DNA of 64,000 bases from Thalassovita sp. (GTDB taxonomy: Bacteria > Pseudomonadota > Alphaproteobacteria > Rhodobacterales > Rhodobacteraceae), in assembly GCA_029212905.1 (NCBI GenBank), contig JARGPB010000007.1:130759-194758 (forward strand), written 5' to 3'. Shown here one piece after another: positions 49,546 to 58,318 of this stretch. The position numbers and the translations under genes were made by a program. A model generated the notes under the pieces. That model ran no database searches. It was given only the letters and a program-made list of their open reading frames with translations, and was not told the origin of the DNA. How positions within the stretch are numbered: the stretch's first letter is position 1; every line of letters begins with the position of its first letter.

Positions 49546-49568
49546 GGCCAGCCCAGGTCCGGCTGGCC
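49546..49568 (-). terminator. hairpin after prfC
   Basis: Perfect 8-base stem GGCCAGCC / GGCTGGCC with a 7-base loop, 15 bases beyond the prfC stop. There is no T-run, so it may pause or protect the 3' end rather than end transcription alone. Confidence 0.45.
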
Positions 49569-49583
49569 CCTGGAAGCCGGGGG

Positions 49584-51194
49584 CTAGTCGCCGTGCATTT
49601 CCTTGGTCGCTGCGAGCTTGATTTCGGGGTTGTCCCGTTCAACCCGGTCGATATCCCATTGCAGGCGCGTCAGATACACAACGTCGCCGTCGTGGTCATG
49701 GGCGATGTGCTGTTTGTTGGTTTCGACGAATTTTTCAACGTCTGCTTTGGCACCGCTGACCCACCGGGCGCTGGTGAATTGCGATTGCTCAAAGCGCACG
49801 GGCAGGCCGTATTCCAGTTCAATCCGCGAGGCCAGAACTTCGAATTGCAGCGCGCCCACAACGCCCACGATAAAGCCCGATCCGATATTGGGCTTGAACA
49901 CTTTGGCGGCGCCTTCCTCGGCGAATTGCATCAGCGCCTTTTCCAGGTGCTTGGCTTTCATCGGGTCGCCCGGGCGTACGGTTTGCAGCAATTCAGGTGC
50001 AAATGATGGGATGCCCGTGGCGCGAATGGCCTCGCCCTCGGTCAGGGTGTCGCCGATACGCAGCTGGCCGTGGTTGGGAATACCGATGATGTCACCGCCC
50101 CAAGCTTCCTCGGCCAGTTCCCGGTCAGAGGCCAGAAACAGCACCGGGTTCGAGATCGCCATGGGTTTCTTCGTGCGGACATGGGTGAGCTTCATGCCAC
50201 GTTTGAAATGCCCCGAGGCCAGACGGACAAAGGCCACACGGTCGCGGTGTTTGGGGTCCATGTTAGCCTGAACCTTGAACACGAAACCTACGACTTTGGA
50301 TTCTTCGGGGGCGATGGGGCGCGGGGCGGCCTGTTGAGGTTGCGGTTCGGGGCCGTAGTTGGCGATGCCGTCCATCAGTTCCTTGACCCCGAACGAATTG
50401 ATCGCAGAGCCGAACCAGATCGGTGTCATATGCCCCTCGAGCACGGATTGCGGGTCCAACGTGGGCAGCAGCTCGCGGGCCATTTCGACCTCTTCGCGCA
50501 GTTTTTCGACCAGATCTGCCGGGACGTGTTTGTCCAGCTCGGGGTCGTCCAGGCCGTTGATCTGAACCGTTTCGGCCACCTTGTTCCGGTCGGCGCGGTC
50601 CATCAGTTCCAGCCGGTCGTTCAGCATGTCATAGCAGCCGATGAAATCCCTTCCCAGCCCGATGGGCCAGCTGGCAGGGGTCACGTCGATGGCCAGGTTT
50701 TCCTGAATTTCATCTATGATATCAAAGGTGTCTCGGGATTCACGGTCCATCTTGTTACAGAAGGTCAGGATCGGAAGATCACGCAGGCGGCAGACCTCGA
50801 ACAGCTTTTGGGTTTGGGATTCCACACCCTTGGCGCCGTCGATCACCATGATTGCGGCGTCCACGGCGGTCAGCGTTCGGTACGTATCTTCGGAAAAATC
50901 CGAGTGGCCGGGCGTATCCACCAGATTGAAGCGGTACTTGCCGAAATCAAACGACATAGCCGAGGCCGACACGGAAATCCCGCGGTCCTTTTCCATCTGC
51001 ATGAAGTCCGAGCGCGTCCGGCGTGCCTCGCCTTTGGCGCGGACTTGTCCGGCCATCTGGATCGCGCCGCCGAACAGCAGGAATTTCTCGGTCAACGTCG
51101 TTTTACCGGCGTCCGGGTGCGAGATGATCGCAAAGGTACGGCGCCGCGCGATTTCTGGCGGCAGTGCAGGGCGGTTCGAGCTCAAATCCAACAT
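49584..51194 (-). CDS. prfC: peptide chain release factor 3
   Basis: Class II release-factor GTPase that recycles RF1/RF2 from the ribosome. The 536 residues (from ATG at 51194) show G1 SHPDAGKTTL at 25-34, the switch region RTRSDFMQMEKDRGISV, G3 DTPGHSDF, and G4 NKMD, then the RF3-specific C-terminal domain. The start is chosen to match RF3 of about 530 residues; an in-frame extension to 51230 lacks similarity. EF-G-like alternatives are excluded by the RF3 signatures. Confidence 0.95.
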   Translation of the reverse strand: MLDLSSNRPALPPEIARRRTFAIISHPDAGKTTLTEKFLLFGGAIQMAGQVRAKGEARRTRSDFMQMEKDRGISVSASAMSFDFGKYRFNLVDTPGHSDFSEDTYRTLTAVDAAIMVIDGAKGVESQTQKLFEVCRLRDLPILTFCNKMDRESRDTFDIIDEIQENLAIDVTPASWPIGLGRDFIGCYDMLNDRLELMDRADRNKVAETVQINGLDDPELDKHVPADLVEKLREEVEMARELLPTLDPQSVLEGHMTPIWFGSAINSFGVKELMDGIANYGPEPQPQQAAPRPIAPEESKVVGFVFKVQANMDPKHRDRVAFVRLASGHFKRGMKLTHVRTKKPMAISNPVLFLASDRELAEEAWGGDIIGIPNHGQLRIGDTLTEGEAIRATGIPSFAPELLQTVRPGDPMKAKHLEKALMQFAEEGAAKVFKPNIGSGFIVGVVGALQFEVLASRIELEYGLPVRFEQSQFTSARWVSGAKADVEKFVETNKQHIAHDHDGDVVYLTRLQWDIDRVERDNPEIKLAATKEMHGD

Positions 51195-51242
51195 AACCGC
51201 GCATATATTGGGGCGGGGTCGGCTTGGCAATGACTTGTGCGT

Positions 51243-52076
51243 TTAGGCACGTGCAATCAGGATGTCACAGGGCGGATCTCGCAGCAGGTCGGACGCCAGG
51301 CTGCCTAGTAATGCGCGATGATCCCCCGCCTGTCCGTGGGCGCCTGCGGTGATCAGATGGGCGTTGCGGGTTTCAGCCTCGTGTTTCAGCATCGCCCAGG
51401 CGCCGCCCTGAGGATACTGGGTGTGGCCCATCGTTACCGGCAGGGCATTCTCGGCGCGCCATTTGGTATCTGCGGTCTGTGCCTCGGTCAGTGCCGACAA
51501 ATGAAGCGCGTCGTTGGCGGTCTCCGTGTTCCCGACCAAACCCTGATAGGACATGTGTAGCGCATGAACCGGCGTGACATCCGCAAGCGGCGCCAGCATA
51601 TGCCCCAGGTTCAGCGCTGCCGTGGCCGACGGGGAAAAATCGGTCGCGCCCAGAATTGTCTCATAGGTATGATCATAGGCGTCCTTGACCATCAAGACAG
51701 GCGAGGCGGTCAGGCGCACAATGCGCTGAGCTGTTGTTTCGCGCAGCGCATCCAGAATCGAGCGCGGCCGGTGCGTCCCAATCACCAAAAGAGACGGATC
51801 CTGATCCTGCACCATATCCAAAAGGGTTTCCGTGGGATCGCCGACACAGGCCAGACAGGCATAGTCCACACCCTTTGCGGCGGAGGCTGCAAAACGTTCT
51901 AGATGTTCGGTCGTTTGGGTGTGTAGCGCGCGCAGAATGTCATCGGGGGCGGCATCGTCCAGCACATGAAGCAACGTCAGCCGCGCGCCGTGGTCGCGGG
52001 CCAGTTGGGCTGCGCGATACACCGCCCGGTCCGAGCGTGGCGAAAGATCGGTGGCGACAAGAATGTGTTTGCTCAT
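51243..52076 (-). CDS. double-domain universal stress protein
   Basis: Two tandem Usp domains in 277 residues, starting MSKHILVATDLSPRSDRA. The first ends with a GTHRPRS segment and the second, from about residue 140, begins ETILGATDFSPSATAAL and ends with GAHGQAGDHRALLGS, the G-2x-G-9x-G type ATP-binding signature (partly preserved). Usp proteins bind ATP or act in stress tolerance; a specific role is not evident. A leader of 19 residues upstream (52133) has no similarity and is left out. Confidence 0.9.
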   Translation of the reverse strand: MSKHILVATDLSPRSDRAVYRAAQLARDHGARLTLLHVLDDAAPDDILRALHTQTTEHLERFAASAAKGVDYACLACVGDPTETLLDMVQDQDPSLLVIGTHRPRSILDALRETTAQRIVRLTASPVLMVKDAYDHTYETILGATDFSPSATAALNLGHMLAPLADVTPVHALHMSYQGLVGNTETANDALHLSALTEAQTADTKWRAENALPVTMGHTQYPQGGAWAMLKHEAETRNAHLITAGAHGQAGDHRALLGSLASDLLRDPPCDILIARA

Positions 52077-52137
52077 GAGGGACCCCAGCGGTTGGTTCCG
52101 GGGTAGTGTGACGCAAAACCCGCACCACGCCAAGCAG

Positions 52138-53148
52138 TTAGCCTGTGGTGGCCCGTCGCAGCAGCCTGTCGATGTCCGGGCGGTTCACAAGTGACTCGCC
52201 GACCTCATAGTCCTGATGCTGGCGGGCGTCATGTTTCAGCCCCGCCTCAGCAAACGTCTGTGCCAAATCCGTCGGCAGCGCAGGGCGCGTGCGGTCGTCC
52301 AGCAGAAGGGTTTCTGCTGCGATACCCTCGGCAAAGATGATCTGATGCGTGTCGAACAACAGCTGGAAATAATCCACGAAACCACCATCCTGACGCGTGA
52401 TCGTGGTGCCATTCACCAAATGTCCCGCGCGGATCAGAACTTCGGACCGGCCCACGCCCAATTCATCGCTGCGCTGATACATGAACAGCCGGTGACCGGG
52501 GCTAAGGATCAGGTCCCCGGCGTTGTGCAATGCGCCGGCGGCAATGCGGATCGGGGCGAACTCACCCACGGCGCGGGTGGTCGACTGGCCGATCCAGCGT
52601 ATTTCTTGCGGGCCGTCGTCGCGGGTTAGAACACGGTCGCCGACGCAGAGATCCTCGATTGCGCACTGAGCACCCGTCGCCAGTGTAATATGGGTGCCGC
52701 GCGCGAAGGAAACACAGGCGACCTCGGCCAGCTTGGCCTGCGCGCCCTGGGTGTCGATCCCGACCAGGTGATATTCGGTCTTAGGCTGCATCGGGGCCAG
52801 CGGCAGCGCAAAAACCTGCGCGATATGGCCGTCTTCGCTGAGCTCGACCAGCACCAGCAGCTCTGAGGTTTGGCCATCCGGGGACATCATGGTCAGGCAA
52901 CTATCCAGGCAGATCATGGCCCCCAGGGTTCCAGCTTCGCTTTTGCGTGCGACCTGGAACACCCCATCATCCTGCGGCAATAGCGACAACCGGGTCAGCG
53001 CGCTGTCTGCGACCAGCCCATAGGTATCGTCCAGCATCAAATCATCCGCAACAGACAGCGCGTCCCCCATATTGGCACCATGCACGACCCGCAACTGACT
53101 GGCAGGAAGGACGGGCAGAGCAAAAACAGAACGCGACGGGTACGACAT
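52138..53148 (-). CDS. Hint-domain (Hedgehog/intein-like) protein
   Basis: A 336-residue protein whose residues 140-330 form a Hint_2 domain: VSFARGTHI at 146-154, IEDLCVGDRVLTRDDGPQEIRWIG, and LSPGHRLFMY, as in the Hint proteins abundant in Rhodobacterales, often linked to secreted or surface proteins. The residue matching the usual catalytic Cys (CF-x-GT) is Ser147, with a Cys two residues earlier. The N-terminal 140 residues are of unknown fold. No signal peptide is seen from ATG at 53148. Self-splicing or cleavage is not established. Confidence 0.85.
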   Translation of the reverse strand: MSYPSRSVFALPVLPASQLRVVHGANMGDALSVADDLMLDDTYGLVADSALTRLSLLPQDDGVFQVARKSEAGTLGAMICLDSCLTMMSPDGQTSELLVLVELSEDGHIAQVFALPLAPMQPKTEYHLVGIDTQGAQAKLAEVACVSFARGTHITLATGAQCAIEDLCVGDRVLTRDDGPQEIRWIGQSTTRAVGEFAPIRIAAGALHNAGDLILSPGHRLFMYQRSDELGVGRSEVLIRAGHLVNGTTITRQDGGFVDYFQLLFDTHQIIFAEGIAAETLLLDDRTRPALPTDLAQTFAEAGLKHDARQHQDYEVGESLVNRPDIDRLLRRATTG

Positions 53149-53321
53149 GAGTTTCCAGTACTTTGATGTTTGAACGGCACAACGGGCGTGCTGACAACGG
53201 TAGGTAGCGTAAGAATATGGCGGCATGAGGTCAACGTAACGGAGATTTCCAGACCGCAGAAGATTGCCAAGTGCAGGCGCGCGCCCTAGACCTTTGGCAT
53301 AGGAACAAACGGAGATGAGCG

Positions 53322-54101
53322 ATGGATCTGGGGATCAAGGGAAAGAAAGCGCTGGTCTGCGCCTCCAGCAAGGGGCTGGGACGCGGCTGTGCCGAAGCAT
53401 TGGCCGAGGCCGGTGTCAATCTGGTGATGAACGCACGCGGTGCCGAGGCACTGGAGGCCACCGCCGCCGAAATCCGCGAAAAATATGGGGTTGAGGTGGT
53501 GACGGTCGCCGCTGATGTGACCTCGGACGAGGGGCGCGCCAAGGTTCTGGCCGCGGCAAAGGGCGCCGATATCCTGGTGACCAACGCAGGCGGCCCCCCT
53601 CCGGGTATGTGGACGGATTGGGACCGCGAGGATTTTATCAAGGCGCTGGACGCGAACATGCTGACGCCTATCGCGCTAATGAAGGCCCTGGTGCCAGATA
53701 TGATCGCGCAGGGCTGGGGCCGGGTGGTGAACATCACCTCGCAGGCGGTCAAGGCGCCGATTGGTGTGCTGGGACTGTCAAATTCTGCACGTGCGGGGCT
53801 GACCGGCTATGTGGCCGGGACCTCGCGTCAGGTGGCAAACAAGGGTGTGGCGATCAACAACCTATTGCCGGGGCTCCATGACACAGACCGTGCCAAATCG
53901 CTGGATGAGGGCGCGGCAAAGGCACAGGGAACGGATGTGGACGCGGTCAAGGCGGCACGGATGGCGTCAATTCCAGCGGGTCGCTACGGCTCGGCGGCGG
54001 AGTTCGGGGCGGCCTGTGCGTTTCTGTGCTCGGCCCATGCGGGGTTCATCGTGGGGCAGAATATTCTGCTGGACGGCGGTGCAGGTAACGCGACGCTGTA
54101 G
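53322..54101 (+). CDS. short-chain dehydrogenase/reductase with altered catalytic motif
   Basis: SDR-fold protein, 259 residues, annotated by pattern as FabG-like 3-oxoacyl reductase. It has a nucleotide loop ASSKGLGRG at 14-22, NAGG at 88-91, and a C-terminal GxxxLLDGGAG ending. The catalytic Ser140 is present, but the usual Tyr and Lys of YxxxK are replaced: Ser153 and Arg157 stand at the spacing-equivalent positions in LSNSARAG. A subfamily of SDR proteins shows this, so it may use another chemistry or substrate. The following methyltransferase starts 180 bases away. Confidence 0.85.
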   Translation: MDLGIKGKKALVCASSKGLGRGCAEALAEAGVNLVMNARGAEALEATAAEIREKYGVEVVTVAADVTSDEGRAKVLAAAKGADILVTNAGGPPPGMWTDWDREDFIKALDANMLTPIALMKALVPDMIAQGWGRVVNITSQAVKAPIGVLGLSNSARAGLTGYVAGTSRQVANKGVAINNLLPGLHDTDRAKSLDEGAAKAQGTDVDAVKAARMASIPAGRYGSAAEFGAACAFLCSAHAGFIVGQNILLDGGAGNATL

Positions 54102-54147
54102 CGTCAATCTCGGGCTGGGCGTTTCGTCTGGCCCGACCCTGCGGGGC

Positions 54148-54170
54148 GAGTATTTTTCAGCAAGATGAAA
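54148..54170 (+). repeat. dispersed intergenic motif, copy D
   Basis: GAGTATTT, TTC, AGCAAGATGAAA, one base longer than the others. It lies downstream of the SDR gene, in the same reading direction, after a GC-rich stretch. Confidence 0.85.
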
Positions 54171-54280
54171 CGGCGACGTGCACACGGGCGGTCACGCTTG
54201 TGTCATCTGGCATATGCGGGGATTGCGAGGGTGAAGGGCGCGCTTTAGGCCATTGGGGAACCAGTTCGAAAGGGACCCCG

Positions 54281-55321
54281 ATGAAGCACGAAAATGTTCA
54301 GGACTATTACGGCAAGGTGCTGCAAGGGAGCGACGATTTGCAGACCAACGCCTGCTGCACGCCGGATGACATCCCGGACTACGTGAAGGCGGTTCTGTCG
54401 CGGGTCCATGACGAGGTGCTGATGCGCTACTATGGTTGCGGTCTGGTGATGCCATTGGCGCTGGAGGGCGCGAAGGTGCTGGATCTGGGCTGTGGGGCAG
54501 GGCGCGATGTGTATGCTCTGGCGCAGATGGTCGGACCTGAAGGACGTGTTGTGGGCGTGGATATGACGTCTGAACAGTTGGAGGTCGCGCGGCGGCATCA
54601 GGCGTGGCACGCCGAGCAGTTCGGCTATGACAACGTTGAATTCCACCATGGGTATATTGAAACTCTGGATCAGTTGGGGCTGGAGCCGGGCAGTTTCGAT
54701 GTCATCGTGTCCAATTGCGTGGTGAACCTGTCGACGGACAAAGAAGCAGTTCTGCGGGGCGCGCATCACTTGCTGAAACCGGGGGGTGAGATGTATTTCT
54801 CGGATGTATATGCGGATCGTCGCGTGCCAGAGGCCATGGCGCAGGACGAGGTTCTGTACGGAGAATGTCTGAGCGGGGCCTTGTACTGGAATGATTTCCT
54901 GACCTTTGCCAAGCGCGCCGGGTTTGATGATCCGCGGTTGGTGACGCATCGGCCGCTGACCATCGAAAACCCCGAGCTGGAGGCGCGCGTGGCGCCGCTG
55001 TCCTTTACCTCGGCGACGTACAGACTGTTCAAGCTGGACGGGCTGGAAAGCGCTTGTGAAGATTACGGCCAAGCGGTGATCTATGATGGCCAGATTGAGC
55101 ACGCGCCGCACGCCTTTGTGTTGGATGATCACCACGTCATTCAGACCGGCAAAGTGTTCCCTGTCTGCGGAAACACCTGGAAAATGCTGGCCGAGACGCG
55201 GTTTGCTGGGCATTTCCAGTTCATCGGTGATTTTTCTACGCATTACGGCATTTTTGACAGCTGCGGCGGCGAGAGCCCGTTTGAGCGCGGCGATGATGCG
55301 CAGGCAGCGCCCTGTTGCTAA
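54281..55321 (+). CDS. arsenite methyltransferase-like SAM-dependent methyltransferase
   Basis: Class I methyltransferase of 346 residues with the SAM motif VLDLGCGAGRDVYAL at 66-80. Three Cys sites match ArsM: NACC at 24-26, SNCVVNLS with C146 and GECLSGALYW with C196, which bind As(III) in that family. Two Cys form the very C-terminus (PCC), possibly an extra metal site. ATG at 54281 is preceded by AAAGGGACC. No arsR, acr3 or other ars gene lies nearby, so the arsenic assignment is from the residue pattern alone. An ABC ATPase gene follows on the same strand. Confidence 0.82.
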   Translation: MKHENVQDYYGKVLQGSDDLQTNACCTPDDIPDYVKAVLSRVHDEVLMRYYGCGLVMPLALEGAKVLDLGCGAGRDVYALAQMVGPEGRVVGVDMTSEQLEVARRHQAWHAEQFGYDNVEFHHGYIETLDQLGLEPGSFDVIVSNCVVNLSTDKEAVLRGAHHLLKPGGEMYFSDVYADRRVPEAMAQDEVLYGECLSGALYWNDFLTFAKRAGFDDPRLVTHRPLTIENPELEARVAPLSFTSATYRLFKLDGLESACEDYGQAVIYDGQIEHAPHAFVLDDHHVIQTGKVFPVCGNTWKMLAETRFAGHFQFIGDFSTHYGIFDSCGGESPFERGDDAQAAPCC

Positions 55322-55399
55322 GGCTTGTGCCAGCGGGCGCGTCTTGCTATCTGGCCTGTGAAACCCGATAAAATCCATCGGATAAGCAAGAGGCCCGGC

Positions 55400-56494
55400 G
55401 TGGTGAACAACGCTCCAAGATTGGAGATTCGCAACCTTGTGCGCCGTTTTGGCGGGCAGACTGTGGTTGATCATGTCTCGCTGAGCGTGATGCCGGGGCA
55501 GGTGACCTGTTTGTTGGGGCCGTCTGGCTGCGGAAAATCGACGACATTGCGGATGATCGCTGGTGTCGAGATGCAGGATACGGGCGAGATCTATGTCGAT
55601 GGTAGCCTGATCTGCGATACGGTGTTCCGAATCCCGCCCGAACGCCGCCACATCGGATTGATGTTCCAGGATTTCGCCCTGTTTCCGCACCTGAGTGTGG
55701 GGGATAATGTTGCTTTTGGTCTGAAAGGCAGCAAAGAGCAAAAACGCGCGCGTGTTTCCGAATTGCTGGAAAAAGTCGGGCTAATCCGGTTCATCGACAG
55801 CTATCCCTATCTGCTATCCGGGGGAGAGCAGCAGCGGGTGGCGCTGGCGCGGGCCCTGGCGCCGCGCCCCAAGATCATGCTGATGGACGAGCCGTTTTCT
55901 GGCCTGGATAACCGTTTGCGTGATGATATTCGCGATCAGACGCTGGAGCTGCTGAAAGAAGAAGACGCCGCCGTTCTGCTGGTTACACATGAACCAGAAG
56001 AGGCGATGCGCATGGCCGATGAAATCGCACTGATGCGCAGTGGCAAAATCGTCCAGCAAGGCGCGCCCTATAACATCTATAACGCGCCGGTTGACAAAGA
56101 GGCCGTGGGTTTCTTTAGCGATATCAACGTAATACGTGGCACTGTAAAGGGCGCTTTGACGGATTCACCGTTCGGGCAATTCCTGGCGCCCGGCATGCCG
56201 GACGGGGCCGAGGTGGATATCGTCATCCGGCCTCAGCACCTGAAAATTGACTTTGATCGGGATGGCAAGGGACCGTTGCCGACACCGCAGGACGGGGTCG
56301 CTGCGCGGGGCGAGGTGGTGCGCGCACGCTTTATGGGATCCGAGAGCCTGGTGGAAATCCGTATGGATTTCGACGGTTCGGTCCTGAAGGCCACTGTCCC
56401 GAATGTGTTTCTGCCGAAACCCGGAAAACCGCTGTGGCTGATGTTCCGTCGCGACCGCTGCTTTGTTTTTCCGGCTGGCAAAGTGGCCGTCTAA
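55400..56494 (+). CDS. ABC transporter ATP-binding protein (FbpC/PotA-like)
   Basis: ATPase subunit of a binding-protein-dependent importer, 364 residues. Walker A GPSGCGKST, Q-loop region RHIGLMFQDFALFPHL, signature LSGGEQQR, Walker B IMLMDEP, and the switch His in VTHEPEEA are all present. Residues after about 240 form the TOBE-type C-terminal domain of the Fe3+/polyamine/sulfate group. A GTG start at 55400 (MVNNAPRLEIRN) follows AAGAGG and fits better than the longer frame from 55325. No permease or binding-protein gene is adjacent, so the transported substrate is unknown. Confidence 0.85.
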   Translation: MVNNAPRLEIRNLVRRFGGQTVVDHVSLSVMPGQVTCLLGPSGCGKSTTLRMIAGVEMQDTGEIYVDGSLICDTVFRIPPERRHIGLMFQDFALFPHLSVGDNVAFGLKGSKEQKRARVSELLEKVGLIRFIDSYPYLLSGGEQQRVALARALAPRPKIMLMDEPFSGLDNRLRDDIRDQTLELLKEEDAAVLLVTHEPEEAMRMADEIALMRSGKIVQQGAPYNIYNAPVDKEAVGFFSDINVIRGTVKGALTDSPFGQFLAPGMPDGAEVDIVIRPQHLKIDFDRDGKGPLPTPQDGVAARGEVVRARFMGSESLVEIRMDFDGSVLKATVPNVFLPKPGKPLWLMFRRDRCFVFPAGKVAV

Positions 56495-56633
56495 GCAGCC
56501 CTTGGGCCCCACCTATACGAAAAAACCGATGTTGTGACGCTTTGGTTCTTCCAACCGGGCCGGATCGTCATTAGATACGAAGCGTGATTTTCGTAGGGTC
56601 CGCAAACAAAGACCCAACCAAGGGAGAGACAAC

Positions 56634-56849
56634 ATGCTTAACAATATCGGCCTTCCCGGCCTTCTGCTGATCGCTGTCGTTGTGCTGGTGCTGTTCGGTC
56701 GTGGCAAAATCAGCTCGCTGATGGGCGAAGTCGGCAAGGGTATTACCTCGTTCAAAAAGGGCGTCAATGAAGGCACCAAAGAGCTGGAAGACCAGGTCGC
56801 TGAAGAGGCCAAGGACGTGACCCCGGACACCGAAAAAGACAAGGTCTAA
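56634..56849 (+). CDS. tatA: twin-arginine translocase subunit TatA
   Basis: Pore-associated subunit (71 residues) of the Tat system, which exports folded proteins. N-terminal helix [19 protein letters not shown], the FG hinge (LFGRGKI), an amphipathic helix ([16 protein letters not shown]), and an acidic tail. AAGGGAGAGACA precedes the ATG. The divergent-free upstream gap (56495-56633) probably carries the tatABC promoter. Confidence 0.95.
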   Translation: MLNNIGLPGLLLIAVVVLVLFGRGKISSLMGEVGKGITSFKKGVNEGTKELEDQVAEEAKDVTPDTEKDKV

Positions 56850-56852
56850 TTC

Positions 56853-57380
56853 ATGTTCGATCTGGGCTGGACGGAGCTTCTGCTCATCGGGATCGTGGCG
56901 TTGATCGTCGTGGGCCCAAAGGACCTGCCGGGGCTGTTCCGGTCTGTTGGTCGCTTTATCGGCAAGGCCAAAGGCATGGCGCGCGAGTTTTCGCGAGCAA
57001 TGGAGGACGCGGCTGACGAATCCGGGGTCAAGGACATCTCGACCTCGATCAAGGCTGCCGCCAACCCGACCAAATTCGGCATGGACAAGGTGAAGGAAGC
57101 CACTGACAGCTTCACCGACTGGGACCCCGCCAGCGAAACCGGGCTGGACGAGGATCGCGCCGATATGGCCAAGAAGATCCACGACGCGACAGCCAAGCGC
57201 GCCACGGATCGTCAGGCCGCCGAGGCCGAGGCTGAAGAGGCCGCGCCGACGGAAGACCCCAAACCTGCCCCCAAGAAAAAGGCCGCCGCCAAGAAAGCTC
57301 CGGCTAAAAAGGCGCCCGCCAAAAAAACCGCTGCAAAGAAGCCGGCGAAGAAAACCGCCGCCTCTGAGGATAAGGCATGA
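56853..57380 (+). CDS. tatB: twin-arginine translocase subunit TatB
   Basis: Receptor-complex partner of TatC, 175 residues. N-terminal [27 protein letters not shown] with the conserved Glu8 and VGPKDLP, then an amphipathic helix and a charged middle. The last 40 residues (about 136-175) are a lysine- and alanine-rich tail with repeated AAKK/APAKK units, like histone H1-type tails, absent from the enterobacterial protein I know. Starts three bases after tatA. Confidence 0.95.
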   Translation: MFDLGWTELLLIGIVALIVVGPKDLPGLFRSVGRFIGKAKGMAREFSRAMEDAADESGVKDISTSIKAAANPTKFGMDKVKEATDSFTDWDPASETGLDEDRADMAKKIHDATAKRATDRQAAEAEAEEAAPTEDPKPAPKKKAAAKKAPAKKAPAKKTAAKKPAKKTAASEDKA

Positions 57381-58318
57381 GCAACACCGAAGAGATCGAA
57401 GAGAGCAGCGCCCCGCTGATCGAGCATCTGGCCGAATTGCGGACGCGTCTGATCCGTTCGGTGATCGCTTTTATCATCGGAATGGTGATCTGTTTCTCCT
57501 TTGGTCGGCATATCCTGGACTTCTTGTTGGTTCCGATCGAAACCACCATGCGCAGTCTGGGAAATCCCAATCCGGTGATGCAGTACACGGCTCCGCAGGA
57601 ATACTTCTTTACCCTGATCCGGATCTCGATGGTTGGCGGTCTGGCGTTGGCTTTTCCGTTTATTGCCAACCAGTTGTGGCGATTTGTTGCACCGGGTCTG
57701 TATAAGAATGAAAAGAACGCGTTCCTGCCTTTTCTGATTGCCTCGCCGGTGCTGTTCCTGATGGGCGGCGCCTTTGCGCATTACGTTGTGATCCCGCTGG
57801 CCATGGCGTTTTTCCTGGGGTTTGCGGACTTCCCCTCGTTTGTTTCGGCCATGCTGGTCGGTGAAACCACCGAGGGCTCGATGAAAGCCGCCAGCGACGG
57901 CATCGACATTGTTTTCAACGGCAAGGTCAACGAAAGCCTTGATATCACGCTGAAAATGATCGTGGCCTTTGGGCTGTGCTTTCAGTTGCCGGTGTTGCTG
58001 ACCCTGATGGGCAAGGCGGGCCTGGCCTCGGCGAACGGGCTGCGCAGCACGCGTAAATACGCGGTCGTCGGCATCCTGACCGTCGCCGCACTGGTGACCC
58101 CGCCGGATGTCACGACTCAACTGATCCTGTTTGTGGTGGTCTACGGCCTGTACGAAATCTCGATCTTCCTGGTCGCCCGTGTCGAGAAAAAGCGCGAGAC
58201 ACGTTTGCGCGCCGAAGGCTACTATGACGACGAAGAAGAGGAAGACGAAGAAGAATTCGACGATCCCCTTCTGAAAGAGTTCGACGACGACGAAGAAGAC
58301 AAGGACCCGTCGAAGTGA
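57377..58318 (+). CDS. tatC: twin-arginine translocase subunit TatC
   Basis: Signal-peptide receptor of the Tat pathway, six-helix membrane protein of 313 residues. Conserved parts: [17 protein letters not shown] near the N-terminus, [12 protein letters not shown], and [14 protein letters not shown]. Residues from about 280 onwards are an acidic tail (runs of Asp/Glu with EEDEEE and DDDEED), unusual next to TatB's basic tail. The ATG overlaps tatB (ATGA) and the tail overlaps the next gene's GTG. Confidence 0.96.
   Translation: MSNTEEIEESSAPLIEHLAELRTRLIRSVIAFIIGMVICFSFGRHILDFLLVPIETTMRSLGNPNPVMQYTAPQEYFFTLIRISMVGGLALAFPFIANQLWRFVAPGLYKNEKNAFLPFLIASPVLFLMGGAFAHYVVIPLAMAFFLGFADFPSFVSAMLVGETTEGSMKAASDGIDIVFNGKVNESLDITLKMIVAFGLCFQLPVLLTLMGKAGLASANGLRSTRKYAVVGILTVAALVTPPDVTTQLILFVVVYGLYEISIFLVARVEKKRETRLRAEGYYDDEEEEDEEEFDDPLLKEFDDDEEDKDPSK

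Noticed and set aside
50070..51233. A 387-codon plus-strand frame over prfC
   Set aside because: Entirely inside prfC on the other strand; RF3 motifs are unambiguous.
54245..55741. A 498-codon antisense frame over the methyltransferase and ABC genes
   Set aside because: No motif; the plus-strand genes carry full SAM and Walker signatures.
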